From assembly GCF_041224415.1 (NCBI RefSeq), contig NZ_JBGFFE010000001.1:1-64000 (forward strand): a stretch of DNA of 64,000 nucleotides, written 5' to 3'. This DNA is from Clostridium_B lapidicellarium. GTDB taxonomy: Bacteria; Bacillota; Clostridia; Clostridiales; Clostridiaceae. A program made the position numbers and the translations under genes. The notes under the pieces were generated by a model. That model saw only the letters and a program-made list of their open reading frames with translations, was not told where the DNA came from and did not search any database. Shown here piece by piece: positions 8,248-17,278 of this stretch (its first letter is position 1; the number at the start of each line of letters is the position of its first letter).

Positions 8248-8955
8248 CTATTCGCCCTCCCTTCTGTATTTTCCTGCAACTTCCACAAAAAGTTTTTCCA
8301 GATCCTCTCCTGCTTTCATGTCTCCCTGATATCCCAAAACTCCACCTGAAATAATTCCTATTTCCTGGGCCACCTGTTCTACTTCACTCAATATATGACT
8401 TGACAGTATAACTGTTATGCCCTGCTTTGGAAATGATCTTATAAGTTCTCTCAACTGCTGTATTCCAAAAGGATCAAGTCCATTAGTGGGCTCGTCCAAA
8501 ATTAAAAGCCTGGGTTTGTTTATAAGGGCCAGAGCTATACCAAGGCGCTGCTTCATGCCCATTGAAAACTGATGTGCTCTTTTTTCCCCTGTATTTTTAA
8601 GATCAACTATGCTCAGCACTTCATCAATTCTGCTTTCCGCCAAACCCAAAACAGTAGTTCTCACCTTGAGATTTTCCCTTGCAGTAAGGTTTCCATAAAG
8701 AGGCGGGGATTCAATAAGGGCTCCTATATCCTTCAAATTGCCCCTACTCCAGGACTTGTTTTCGAATAAGATCTTCCCGCTTGTGGGGCGAAGCATACCT
8801 GTCAGCATTTTCAGTGTGGTGGATTTCCCAACCCCATTGGGTCCCAGAAGTCCATAGATGGAATTTTTCTTTATCTTGAGGGATATGTTCTTCACCGCAT
8901 ATTCCCCTTTGAAAGTTTTACAGAGATCACTGGTCTCCAAAATCAAATTATCCAT
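8248..8955 (-). CDS. ABC exporter ATPase for peptide antibiotics (MutF/EpiF/CprA-like)
   Basis: A 235-residue ATPase: Walker A GPNGVGKSTT, Q-loop region ALIESPPLYGNLT, signature FSMGMKQRLGIA (replacing LSGGQ, as usual in the BcrA/MutF group), Walker B LLILDEPTNGLD and an H-loop histidine in SSHILSEV. ATG 8955 with AGGAAAGG upstream is chosen over TTG 8994. It heads the group ATPase-permease-permease-regulator-kinase, the order of self-contained antimicrobial-peptide detoxification modules. The substrate is unknown. Confidence 0.9.
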   Translation of the reverse strand: MDNLILETSDLCKTFKGEYAVKNISLKIKKNSIYGLLGPNGVGKSTTLKMLTGMLRPTSGKILFENKSWSRGNLKDIGALIESPPLYGNLTARENLKVRTTVLGLAESRIDEVLSIVDLKNTGEKRAHQFSMGMKQRLGIALALINKPRLLILDEPTNGLDPFGIQQLRELIRSFPKQGITVILSSHILSEVEQVAQEIGIISGGVLGYQGDMKAGEDLEKLFVEVAGKYRREGE

Positions 8956-9013
8956 TTCAATCATCCTTTCCTGTATAAAGATGATAGCAGACAATTATAA
9001 GGATTCTATAAGG

Positions 9014-9820
9014 TCAGCAGTTGAATTCTTTCATTTTAAAAATTTTTCTGCCTGCAAAATAAGCAATCGCAAGATAAACTGCAGAAGTTACATCTGCCAT
9101 AAGCAGGGAAATCAGGGATACATTGTCCGCCCTCATTTTCTCCATAAGTCCCAGGACACCTATGGGTGAAAAACTGCTCGTAATCGTAAGCCTGTCCGAA
9201 ACAGTCAGAAATATGGAGAGGATAATACCTATCGTTATACTCATATTCTTATTTCTTATAAACATGGACATAAGTCCTATTATAAGACCGAAAGATGCCA
9301 CAGGCACAGCTGCCGACAGGTAGATGATCATAATCCTGAAAAAGCCGTGAAAGCTAAGTGCAAATACCAGGGAACTTATGACAAAACCAAGCAGGAAAGT
9401 CACCACAACCACTGAAAATGAATAAAAGATCACAGCCAGTACTTTAGCTTTAAAAAGTTGTCCTTTTCCCCCGGATAATCTTATAAAATATTTCATATTT
9501 CCGCTGAAGAAGTCTTCACCGAAAATTTCCACTGAAACCACCACCATAAAAAATGCAAAATAGGGTACCACTGTTCTGAACACAAATTCCGTGCTGAACA
9601 GCTTCAAAAATACGATACTGTTCATATTCAATATCTCCATTCTAAGCTGTGTACTGTAGTTTCTTGTTTTCGGCACACCGTTTATTATATTCAGTTTATC
9701 AAGGTGCATCATGTAACATATGGCTCCAATCATAAACAGCACAAATATCAGCAGTATGCAGGTCTTTTGGGAATACACAATCTTTACAATCTCGTTTTTT
9801 AGAAATTTCCAGGTCAACAT
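9014..9820 (-). CDS. ABC-2 permease of the second exporter
   Basis: A 268-residue integral membrane protein with six predicted helices and a large loop after the first helix. It lies third in the cluster BcrA-type ATPase, permease, permease, and overlaps the upstream permease by 7 bases. Sequence alone gives no clear family beyond ABC-2 membrane protein. Its ATG 9820 follows AGGAGATTTT. Likely partner of the ATPase at 10493-11407 in drug or peptide efflux. Confidence 0.8.
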   Translation of the reverse strand: MLTWKFLKNEIVKIVYSQKTCILLIFVLFMIGAICYMMHLDKLNIINGVPKTRNYSTQLRMEILNMNSIVFLKLFSTEFVFRTVVPYFAFFMVVVSVEIFGEDFFSGNMKYFIRLSGGKGQLFKAKVLAVIFYSFSVVVVTFLLGFVISSLVFALSFHGFFRIMIIYLSAAVPVASFGLIIGLMSMFIRNKNMSITIGIILSIFLTVSDRLTITSSFSPIGVLGLMEKMRADNVSLISLLMADVTSAVYLAIAYFAGRKIFKMKEFNC

Positions 9821-10506
9821 AAAATCTCCTTTCTTACAAAAAGCCTTATATCAATGAAGGCGAAAAAAATTGAATATGCCAAAAACAGCACAATATCGAA
9901 GCTGTGATACCCATTATTTAAAACCCACCCCCACAGAAATCTCCTGGGAGTTATATTCCCCATGACCTTTGGAATGAAATCGGACATTATAAGAAGCAGA
10001 AACACCAGTACGCATATTATTCCGCTGTTTTTTAACAGTATGCAGATCATGATATATATGAGAAGCACAGGTATCAGGGCTGCAGTAAATAAAGCTGCTT
10101 CCCTCAAAAGCTCCACTTTCCAGCCATAAACCTGTCCGCCATTTCTGCACAAATAAATGATTGTCAAAACTCCAAAAACAAGAAGTAGCATGGTTTCCGT
10201 TATAAAAACAAGTGCCGCCGCCTTTGCTGCAAACACCTTTTCTCTCCTTTTGTAGATCATAAAAAATTTCATGCAGCCGCTTCTGTAGTCCTGTGTAAAT
10301 ATATCTGAAACTACAGGTGCCAGAATTATAGGTATGGCAAAGATCTGGGTTTCCATGTTGGATTTCAAAAAATTGCGGTAAATCATCCCCTTTGCAGAAT
10401 TATCTCCAAATACTATATTGTCAACAAATATAAATAGAAGTATTGTGCCTCCATAGATAAATATTCTGGAAGAGACAAAAAATTTTACAAGCTCATTTTT
10501 TATCAT
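9814..10506 (-). CDS. ABC-2 permease of the second exporter
   Basis: A 230-residue integral membrane protein with about six helices. ATG 10506 overlaps the ATPase gene by 14 bases and is preferred over an upstream non-ATG codon at 10572 because the protein from here starts with the usual basic N-terminus (MIKNELVKFF) before the first helix. The motif SDIFTQDYRSGCMKFFMIYKRR resembles the cytosolic coupling segment of BcrB-like permeases. With its neighbour it probably forms a heterodimeric pore. Confidence 0.8.
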   Translation of the reverse strand: MIKNELVKFFVSSRIFIYGGTILLFIFVDNIVFGDNSAKGMIYRNFLKSNMETQIFAIPIILAPVVSDIFTQDYRSGCMKFFMIYKRREKVFAAKAAALVFITETMLLLVFGVLTIIYLCRNGGQVYGWKVELLREAALFTAALIPVLLIYIMICILLKNSGIICVLVFLLLIMSDFIPKVMGNITPRRFLWGWVLNNGYHSFDIVLFLAYSIFFAFIDIRLFVRKEILC

Positions 10507-11407
10507 ACCCACAGTATCCAACCTCCTCCATAAAATATTCTTCAAGAGAAATGCTTTTTTTGACAATATCATTTATCTCCACATTTTCTTCTGCCATAAC
10601 TTTATTTATCAATTTGAAATCTCCCCTGTTTATTTCTATGGAAACTCCACCTTCAATATCATGCATTTCCAGGCAATAGCCATTTAACACCTTTTTCAAT
10701 TTTTCCGCTTCACCCGTAAATATGCTGTACCTTTCCCTGTCAGCGTTCAAAAGTTCATCCACGCAGCCCTCCGCCAGAATTGAGCCCTTATTTATGACTG
10801 CCACCCTGCTGCACAGATTCTGCACTTCATTTAAAATATGAGAACAGTACATAAAAGTAACCTTCTCGTCTTCTGAAAGCCTTTTTATCAGATTTCTTAT
10901 ATCCCTCACACCTTCCGGGTCCAGACCATTGGTGGGCTCATCCAATATCACAATTTCAGGTTTGGATAAAAATGCCCTGGCCACCGCAAGCCTCTGTCTC
11001 ATCCCCATGGAATAATTTGAAACCTTTCTGTCCTTGTATTCCTGAAGATGTACCATATTTAAGACTTCCATTATCCTATCCCCTCTTATATCCAGTACAT
11101 TGGCATACAATTTCAAATTTCTGAAGGCGGACAGATTGTTGTAAAAACTTGGATAATCTATCACTGCACCTATATCCCCCGGGTTTTTATATTTATCTTT
11201 GACAATATCTCTTCCCTCAATATAAATTTTACCGCTGGAGGGCCTTACAAGCCCCAGTATGCTCTTTATAGTGGTAGTTTTTCCAGCACCATTGGGACCT
11301 ATAAATCCGTATATATCACCTTTGAATACTTTCATGCTGATATTTTTAAGTACCTGTTTGTTTTTATAGAATTTGTTCAAATTTCTAACTTCCAAAATAG
11401 GCTCCAT
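10493..11407 (-). CDS. BcrA-type ABC transporter ATPase
   Basis: A 304-residue ATPase with Walker A GPNGAGKTTT, signature YSMGMRQRLAVA, Walker B IVILDEPTNGLD and a C-terminal extension of about 90 residues, as in BcrA/bacitracin-type efflux ATPases. It starts at ATG 11407 behind CAGGAGGG and is followed by two overlapping permease genes. The AgrC/AgrA-like pair lies directly upstream behind a terminator, so it is the natural candidate controller. Bacitracin or peptide resistance is inferred from family only. Confidence 0.88.
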   Translation of the reverse strand: MEPILEVRNLNKFYKNKQVLKNISMKVFKGDIYGFIGPNGAGKTTTIKSILGLVRPSSGKIYIEGRDIVKDKYKNPGDIGAVIDYPSFYNNLSAFRNLKLYANVLDIRGDRIMEVLNMVHLQEYKDRKVSNYSMGMRQRLAVARAFLSKPEIVILDEPTNGLDPEGVRDIRNLIKRLSEDEKVTFMYCSHILNEVQNLCSRVAVINKGSILAEGCVDELLNADRERYSIFTGEAEKLKKVLNGYCLEMHDIEGGVSIEINRGDFKLINKVMAEENVEINDIVKKSISLEEYFMEEVGYCGYDKK

Positions 11408-11423
11408 GTTTTCCCTCCTGATC

Positions 11424-11476
11424 TAAAAAATAAAGCCGGAAACTTTCAAGATATCAATACCCTTGAGCTCCCGGTT
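11424..11476 (-). terminator. Terminator after the AgrC-like kinase gene
   Basis: On the minus strand a long stem joins CCGGGAGCT with AGTTTCCGG (G-U wobbles included) and is followed by TTTATTTTTT. It separates the kinase/regulator transcript from the ABC operon downstream. Confidence 0.65.
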
Positions 11477-11577
11477 TAAATGTTAACAGATATCATATTC
11501 AATTTTATCCATATTTCCGAATCAGCCGCTGTGGATTCATAAAAGCATACTGATTATTACGGTAAAGAATAGAAATT

Positions 11578-12933
11578 TTACGTTGGTGAAGTTGTATCCT
11601 TAATCCATAATTCCTGGATAAACTGGCTGTCTTCAACACTTGTATTCATAAAAACATTGTTGTATTTTTCATCTATTATGTTCTTTACCGTATAAAGTCC
11701 CAGGCCTCTGTCCTCTCCTTTAGTAGAAAAACCTTTCTCCCATATTTTATGGATCACAGGTTTTTCACCTTTGAAATTGTTTTTAAAAACCAGGACCACA
11801 TAAGACCCTCTGTTGAAGGCGCAAAAATACAAGCGGGGCGTGTCACACTTTTCTACACCTTCAAGGGCATTGTCCATAAGTATTCCAGCTATTCTGCACA
11901 AATCCATTATATTCATGTCAACCCTGGATATATTCTCAACTATTTCTACTCTCACATCTATATTCTTTGAAAGTGCTTTTATGAGTTTAGCGGATATAAG
12001 AGCCTTCAAAGCTGAAATCCTGATATACCCGAGTTTGTCTATATTCGTACTGCTCCAATTTATGTGGTCATCTATATGCATCACATTTTCATAAAAAAAT
12101 TTTTTAAGTCCTTTTGTATCTTCACTATCTATATATCCTTTAAGGGGCAAAAGCATGTTTTTATAGTCGTGCTTGAATTTTCTCGTCTGGCCGTACATTT
12201 CCTCAACTACAGAGGCATATTCCTCCAGACGATGTCTTTCTTCAACTTCCCTTTTTAGTTCCACCTGTATGCCTATGCTTTTTTCATAGTTGTATATTAT
12301 GAATAGTATGAGCACAATTGAAAAAAGAGGTATTGCAATTGGTATATACCAGTCTATTACAAAGGAAAAGCTGCCGTAACTTCTGGAATTCACGTAGGGA
12401 TATATAAGCCTTATGCTCACCATTATGGGTATGCTCAGAGCAAACATCAATCTGAGCCTTGCTCTCCAGAGTGAATCTTTCGCGTATCTGTTTCTTCCCT
12501 TAAAAACAGTATTCTTAAGTATAGATATTAAAAATACACCTGCAGGTACTACTGCATACACCATTGCATAATTTTTTATACGGGAACTGTCTTTCCAGTA
12601 AAAATAAGCCCCGTTAAGGGCTTTGAGCATGACTTCTACAAAGTATATGGAAAATATAGCCATGAGTACCTTCAAAGTATCCATCATATCTTTACTGTTT
12701 TTTAACTCAGCTATTGTCACAGCAATGAGCAATGGAAACACTATGACATAAGAGCCTGTTTGAAGTACCATTCCTATCAGGTAAGAAGTTAAAAAATATT
12801 TTTCAGCTTTGTGAAAGTCGGTTTTGTATCCGGACAAGATCCATATTGAAATGCAGCACAATATACTGACAGGTATGGGAGGAAGCACAAGCTCCGTGAA
12901 AAGTTTACTTAAGGGGAATTCTTTTATAATCAC
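11578..12933 (-). CDS. AgrC-like peptide-sensing histidine kinase (GHKL)
   Basis: A 451-residue kinase whose N-terminal half has six to seven membrane helices and no extracellular domain. The cytosolic part carries RKFKHDYKNML (phospho-acceptor histidine), LMDNALEG as N-box and a G-box GEDRGLGLYTVKN, the signature of the AgrC/ComD/NatK group. The start ATG overlaps the regulator stop (ATGA), so the two are co-translated. No agrB or agrD-like gene is nearby, hence it probably senses a foreign or unlinked peptide and may control the neighbouring ABC genes. Confidence 0.85.
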   Translation of the reverse strand: MIIKEFPLSKLFTELVLPPIPVSILCCISIWILSGYKTDFHKAEKYFLTSYLIGMVLQTGSYVIVFPLLIAVTIAELKNSKDMMDTLKVLMAIFSIYFVEVMLKALNGAYFYWKDSSRIKNYAMVYAVVPAGVFLISILKNTVFKGRNRYAKDSLWRARLRLMFALSIPIMVSIRLIYPYVNSRSYGSFSFVIDWYIPIAIPLFSIVLILFIIYNYEKSIGIQVELKREVEERHRLEEYASVVEEMYGQTRKFKHDYKNMLLPLKGYIDSEDTKGLKKFFYENVMHIDDHINWSSTNIDKLGYIRISALKALISAKLIKALSKNIDVRVEIVENISRVDMNIMDLCRIAGILMDNALEGVEKCDTPRLYFCAFNRGSYVVLVFKNNFKGEKPVIHKIWEKGFSTKGEDRGLGLYTVKNIIDEKYNNVFMNTSVEDSQFIQELWIKDTTSPT

Positions 12934-13649
12934 CTTTTAAGCCCCCTTTTGTATCTGAAGGAAACATAGCATTTTTCTCCATTTGTCATGGTTATCCTGT
13001 TTGACTTCATGTCCACTTCAGCAATCTTATCCCTGTTGACAATATAGGATTTATGGCACCTGTAAAAATTGGAAGTAAGCTTTTTTTGTATATCCTTCAG
13101 ACTTCCGTAAAATTCAATCTGTCTGTTTTCTTCATGAACCCTTATCCTGTGCGCTGCGGCACTGGTTTCTATAAAAAGGATGTCTCTCAATTTTATATTG
13201 ATAATCCTGCAGTCTTCATCTATAGAGATATACTTGTCCTTTGAACTCTCCCTATAGTAATCGCCATAAGCTTTAAGCATGCAGTCTTTCACTCTGTCTG
13301 TAAAATTCTCCTCGTCTTTTGCCACATAATCCATGGCCTCCACCTTGTATTTAAACACCATATAGCTCATTTCCATATGAACTGTAGTAAAAATTATAAA
13401 TCCCCGTGGATCAAAATCTCTTATCTTCTCACCCAATTTTATGCCATTCATACTGCACTTCAAATCCACATCCAGAAAATAAATACCTGTAATATCCCGC
13501 CTTTTTATATATTCAATTACTTCCATGGGATTTTCGGTACACAGGGATATTTTTAAATCGATATTCTCTTTTAATATAATATCTTCAACAACATTTTTAA
13601 ATTTTTCCCTATAGACCGCATTGTCCTCACAAATCAAAACCTCAAGCAT
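12930..13649 (-). CDS. LytTR-family response regulator (AgrA-like)
   Basis: A 239-residue regulator. The receiver domain (1-120) has acidic CEDN near residue 8-11 and the phospho-acceptor in YFLDVDL near residue 59. The C-terminal LytTR DNA-binding domain (about 140-239) includes DILFIETSAAAHRIRV and FYRCHKSYIVN. Such regulators bind pairs of imperfect direct repeats. A 27-bp tandem repeat lies 430 bp upstream of this gene and is a possible target. Confidence 0.9.
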   Translation of the reverse strand: MLEVLICEDNAVYREKFKNVVEDIILKENIDLKISLCTENPMEVIEYIKRRDITGIYFLDVDLKCSMNGIKLGEKIRDFDPRGFIIFTTVHMEMSYMVFKYKVEAMDYVAKDEENFTDRVKDCMLKAYGDYYRESSKDKYISIDEDCRIINIKLRDILFIETSAAAHRIRVHEENRQIEFYGSLKDIQKKLTSNFYRCHKSYIVNRDKIAEVDMKSNRITMTNGEKCYVSFRYKRGLKR

Positions 13650-13766
13650 GATTTCACATCCTGTTATTGAATAAAATATGAAATTAAACTGAATATCATA
13701 TTAGTAATTCCTATCAAAAAAGTACTAATATGAAAATCTATTCTATACTTACGTACACTTTTATCT

Positions 13767-13958
13767 TCAACTGCATAATTTAATCTTATTCTTTCTCCAC
13801 TTTGCTAAACTTCCAGATAATATTGCTGACAAAACCAGAAAGAACAAGCCTATAATACCTAAAATTTTAAACCCAGCATATAATCTATTAAATAGCACGC
13901 AAATTATAAAAATTGCCGCCGATTCAATTAATCCGATAAAAAAGGAAATTTTTATCAT
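13767..13958 (-). CDS. Small two-helix membrane protein, DUF5316-like
   Basis: A 63-residue protein with two predicted membrane helices (about 5-24 and 29-51) and the motif GIIGLFFLVLSAILSGSLA, which resembles the small DUF5316 membrane proteins of Firmicutes. The function of that family is unknown. The ribosome binding site (AGAGAAG) is weak and 12 bases away. It lies between the tandem 27-bp repeat and the LytTR regulator gene, in the same direction, so it may belong to that signalling unit. Confidence 0.55.
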   Translation of the reverse strand: MIKISFFIGLIESAAIFIICVLFNRLYAGFKILGIIGLFFLVLSAILSGSLAKWRKNKIKLCS

Positions 13959-14079
13959 TTAAAAATTTCTTCTCTACATTAATATCAATTAAAAGTTTTA
14001 TCAACATATTCAATTTAATAAACTCATTATACCATAAATTATACAATTCAAATTTACAACGTTATATTATGAATTTGTT

Positions 14080-14133
14080 GTTAACTTGTGATAATGTCAC
14101 CTTGAGATTAACTTTACAAAATGTCACTTTTTG
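14080..14133. repeat. Tandem 27-bp direct repeat, possible regulator binding site
   Basis: Two adjacent 27-bp units (14080-14106 and 14107-14133) share TTAACTT followed after 5 bp by AATGTCAC. The second halves are less conserved. The rest of 13959-14261 holds no gene: only this repeat, AT-rich promoter-like stretches (TATAAT-type on the minus strand) and the terminator of the permease gene. A direct repeat close to a LytTR regulator suggests an operator. Confidence 0.55.
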
Positions 14134-14186
14134 ATAGACTATAAAATTATGAAAAATGAATTAATCACATTGTCACAAAAATAATT

Positions 14187-14245
14187 AAATAAGAGTTTTC
14201 CAAAAATCATGTAACTTTTGACCTTTAGAAAACTCTTTCTTATTT
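14187..14245 (-). terminator. Terminator of the 4-hydroxybutyrate operon
   Basis: AAATAAGAGTTTTC (14187-14200) pairs with GAAAACTCTT and TTATTT (14228-14245). On the minus strand the stem is followed by AATTATTTTTG. It lies directly after the permease stop codon. Confidence 0.7.
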
Positions 14246-14261
14246 AAAAAATATATAAATT

Positions 14262-15647
14262 TTAAACTTCTTCCTTAACTTCAGTTTTTTTATCTTCTCT
14301 AACAAAAATATTTACATCTAGATTCTTTTTATTGCCAAGCAAGACCAACAAACTCAATACTATGCCTACGGCAAGACCCCATGCAGCACCTCTAGCAACT
14401 ATTACAGCAGCCATCACACCTGCAATTCCCAGATCATTTATAGTACGTGCCTTTAATATACCTATTCTTACAGAAACATATCCTTGAACCATCATTGTCA
14501 AAGCCAGCGCTATATTTAAAATTGGAGTGACAAGAGTAACTATAGGCATCAAAAAATAGCCTGTCAAAGTACCGAACCTGAATGAACCCGCGCCTCCATT
14601 TATAGAATCCATAGCTTTTCTACCATGCTTATATCTATCACATACCACAACTTGCATAGCTGCCCATAGAGGGCCGCACATAGTTATATCAGGTCCTATA
14701 ATCGACATCAGACAATTACGCAGTCCAAATATCAAATGTGACCTGTTGGGATTATAGTCTACAAGCTCATCCGGGCGAACTTTTCCTGCATCTTCCAGTA
14801 ATGCCTGTGCCTGAATCATTTCACCAAATAATATTACATAAGCTGAAAATACCATAGGTATAGCCTGTACAAACATTTTCACCGATGGAAATCCTACGGA
14901 CCAGAATGTCCAATGGCTCCACAATTCTCCAAAAGAAGGATTTGAAAATCCCCATTTAATACTTGGCCACATAGTTTCACCTACAAGCGGTGCTACTAAT
15001 ACTGCCAGCAGTATACAAGGTAAAATTCCCAAATTTGAAATAACTTGAAGAACTTTATTTTTATTTCTCAGGCTTTTGAAATAATTTGAAAATAAAAGCC
15101 AAAATGCCAAGCCTATACAGATTGTAATTGACCATGGATATTTTTCAAAATAACCTTGTTTACCAAATACGGTATTTACAGCTGCAATGCCAGCTCCCAT
15201 TATAATACCGGCTTGCATGCAGTTTGGTATCAGTGTAATTATTTTCTTGCCTAATCCTGTAATGCCAAGAAGTGCAGCAAAAATACCCAAACTCAATTCA
15301 AATGCAATAAGCGCTTGTACTCTTTCAGGTCCCATAGGAAATTCACTGACATATAACATCAAAAGTGGTATAGCGGGAGTAACCCATCCCGGTACAACTG
15401 GATCACCCAAAAGGACATGAGTACAATAAAGAATTCCATTAAGAATAACAATAGCCAATGCAACTTCAAAGGGCATTCCCAAATACTGCTGAAGCATTGG
15501 AATAGCACTGAGACAAACAGCACACATTAAAAGTCCCTGAACATAATCTGCAATTTCAAACCTGTAGTGCACCCCCGGAACACGTATTTTAAACGGACCT
15601 GCCGGTATATAAGGACATTCTTTCCCATATTCTCTTTTATGTGCCAT
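14262..15647 (-). CDS. Putative 4-hydroxybutyrate-operon permease, NCS2/SLC23-like
   Basis: A 461-residue integral membrane protein with 12 or more predicted helices. The fold-level pattern (CTHVLLGDPVVPGWVTPAIPLL, then a central cytosolic NPNRSHLIFGLRN and GPDITMCGPLWAAMQ) resembles the xanthine/uracil and SulP superfamily, but it is not a typical purine permease. It is the last gene of the operon that handles 4-hydroxybutyrate, 40 bp after the CoA-transferase, with its own AAAGGAGAA site. Uptake of 4-hydroxybutyrate or a related carboxylate is inferred from context alone. Confidence 0.7.
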   Translation of the reverse strand: MAHKREYGKECPYIPAGPFKIRVPGVHYRFEIADYVQGLLMCAVCLSAIPMLQQYLGMPFEVALAIVILNGILYCTHVLLGDPVVPGWVTPAIPLLMLYVSEFPMGPERVQALIAFELSLGIFAALLGITGLGKKIITLIPNCMQAGIIMGAGIAAVNTVFGKQGYFEKYPWSITICIGLAFWLLFSNYFKSLRNKNKVLQVISNLGILPCILLAVLVAPLVGETMWPSIKWGFSNPSFGELWSHWTFWSVGFPSVKMFVQAIPMVFSAYVILFGEMIQAQALLEDAGKVRPDELVDYNPNRSHLIFGLRNCLMSIIGPDITMCGPLWAAMQVVVCDRYKHGRKAMDSINGGAGSFRFGTLTGYFLMPIVTLVTPILNIALALTMMVQGYVSVRIGILKARTINDLGIAGVMAAVIVARGAAWGLAVGIVLSLLVLLGNKKNLDVNIFVREDKKTEVKEEV

Positions 15648-15687
15648 GGAATTATTCTCCTTTACTCATTTTTTATTTTTCTATTTT

Positions 15688-16989
15688 TTAAAATTTATCA
15701 TTAAATCTCTTCTCAAATTCTTTGATTAGCGGTTCTCTAAAATCAGGATGAGTAATATCTATCAAAGCTCTGGCCCTTTCTCTCAAAGTCTTTCCCTTAA
15801 GATGGGCAATGCCATATTCTGTAACCACATAATCAGCATCACATCTGTTAGTGGTAACTGCGGCCCCGGTATTCAGCAGTGGGACTATCCTGGAAACCTT
15901 TCCCTTTGCTGCAGTAGAAGGTATGGCAATAATGGCTTTACCATCTTTGGCCATATTGGCTCCCCTTATAAAGTCCACCTGACCTCCAACTCCGCTTATC
16001 TGCTTCAATCCTATACTTTCAGAACATATCTGGCCCATTAAATCCACCTGAACACAGGAATTTATCGATACCATCTTGTAATTTTGCATGATGACCCGAG
16101 GATCATTTACATAATCTACCGGATAAGAAGCTATAATAGGATTATCATCCACAAAATCATATAATTTTCTCGTTCCCATTAAAAATGTCACAACTATCTT
16201 GCCGGGATGAAGAGTTTTTTTGCTATTGTTGATAACTCCCGAATTAACCAGATCCACCACTCCATCTGATATCATTTCAGAATGTATCCCCAAATCCTTC
16301 TTATCTTTTAAAAACATGAGTACAGCATCCGGAATAGCACCTATACCAAGCTGAAGAGTCGAACCATCCTCAATCAGGGATGCACAGTATTTTCCTATAG
16401 ATTTTTCTACTTTTCCCAATTTAGCCGGTTTTAGTTCTATCAACGGATGTGAAACTTCCACTATATAGTCGATATCCGATACATGTATAAATGAATCCCC
16501 CAAAGTCCTCGGCATATTTTCATTTACTTCCGCAATTACAAGTTTTGCACTTTCCGCTGCCGGCTTGGTATAATCATTGGAAACTCCAAAACTGCAGTAG
16601 CCATATTTATCCGGCTTGCTTACCTGTATTATCGCCACATCCACCGGTAAATAGCCATCTCTAAATAAACCCGGCACTTCATAGAAATAACAGGGTGTAT
16701 AATCACCTCTGCCTGAATTTACAGCATCTTTGGTGGTAGCCCCTACAAATAGTGAATTGTGATGAAAATGCTTCTCCATTCCGGGTTTAGCATATTCGCC
16801 CTTACCCATAGCTACCATATGAACTATCTCAACATTTTCATAATTTTCCTTATTTTTAACCATCGCATCTACTATATTCAACGGTTCTCCAGTAGCATGT
16901 GCAATAACTACCCTGTCATTAGATTTTATCTTGGAAACGGCTTCTTCTGCACTCACCAATTTTTCCTTATATATATTCTTCCAATTCAT
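15688..16989 (-). CDS. abfT: 4-hydroxybutyrate CoA-transferase
   Basis: A 433-residue family I CoA-transferase (AbfT/Cat2 group, about 430-440 aa). It moves CoA from acetyl-CoA or butyryl-CoA to 4-hydroxybutyrate. The catalytic glutamate is Glu238 in GIHSEMISDGVV, the same number as in the Clostridium aminobutyricum enzyme, and the oxyanion motif GIGAIPDAV precedes it (215-223). ATG 16989 with GGGGGGAAA upstream is preferred over an extended start at 17049. It lies in the operon downstream of abfD; the product would be the substrate of that dehydratase. Cat2 of C. kluyveri is the close functional parallel. Confidence 0.92.
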   Translation of the reverse strand: MNWKNIYKEKLVSAEEAVSKIKSNDRVVIAHATGEPLNIVDAMVKNKENYENVEIVHMVAMGKGEYAKPGMEKHFHHNSLFVGATTKDAVNSGRGDYTPCYFYEVPGLFRDGYLPVDVAIIQVSKPDKYGYCSFGVSNDYTKPAAESAKLVIAEVNENMPRTLGDSFIHVSDIDYIVEVSHPLIELKPAKLGKVEKSIGKYCASLIEDGSTLQLGIGAIPDAVLMFLKDKKDLGIHSEMISDGVVDLVNSGVINNSKKTLHPGKIVVTFLMGTRKLYDFVDDNPIIASYPVDYVNDPRVIMQNYKMVSINSCVQVDLMGQICSESIGLKQISGVGGQVDFIRGANMAKDGKAIIAIPSTAAKGKVSRIVPLLNTGAAVTTNRCDADYVVTEYGIAHLKGKTLRERARALIDITHPDFREPLIKEFEKRFNDKF

Positions 16990-17005
16990 AAAGATAATTT
17001 CCCCC

Positions 17006-17278
17006 CTATATTTCATCGGAATATCGATCCAGCAGATTTTTAACTTCATTAAAATCCTCTTCAGATCTCACCAATATTCTTTTAAACTTAAATTTAAGTT
17101 CGCTGTAGTTAACACAGCAACTATTACATCCACATAAAATTATCAATATATCGTATATTTTACCTAATTGAGCCACTTCAAAACTATAATTAAAACTTCT
17201 TTCCAAATCATTTAAAAATTTTTTTCTGTTGTATCTGGGATTACATCCTCCGCAATATTTAATCCCCACATTCAGCAC
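17006..17278 (-). CDS. Small cysteine-rich protein of the 4-hydroxybutyrate operon
   Basis: A 90-residue soluble protein that I do not recognise. It has two cysteine clusters, YCGGCNPRYNR at the N-terminus (about 8-18) and CGCNSCC near residue 50, which suggest metal or Fe-S binding or redox chemistry. It starts with GTG at 17278 immediately after the stop of the NifU-like gene and ends 16 bp before the CoA-transferase start. This fixed place between an Fe-S scaffold and enzymes of the pathway hints at a role in maturing or protecting the Fe-S dehydratase; this is inference. Confidence 0.7.
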   Translation of the reverse strand: MLNVGIKYCGGCNPRYNRKKFLNDLERSFNYSFEVAQLGKIYDILIILCGCNSCCVNYSELKFKFKRILVRSEEDFNEVKNLLDRYSDEI

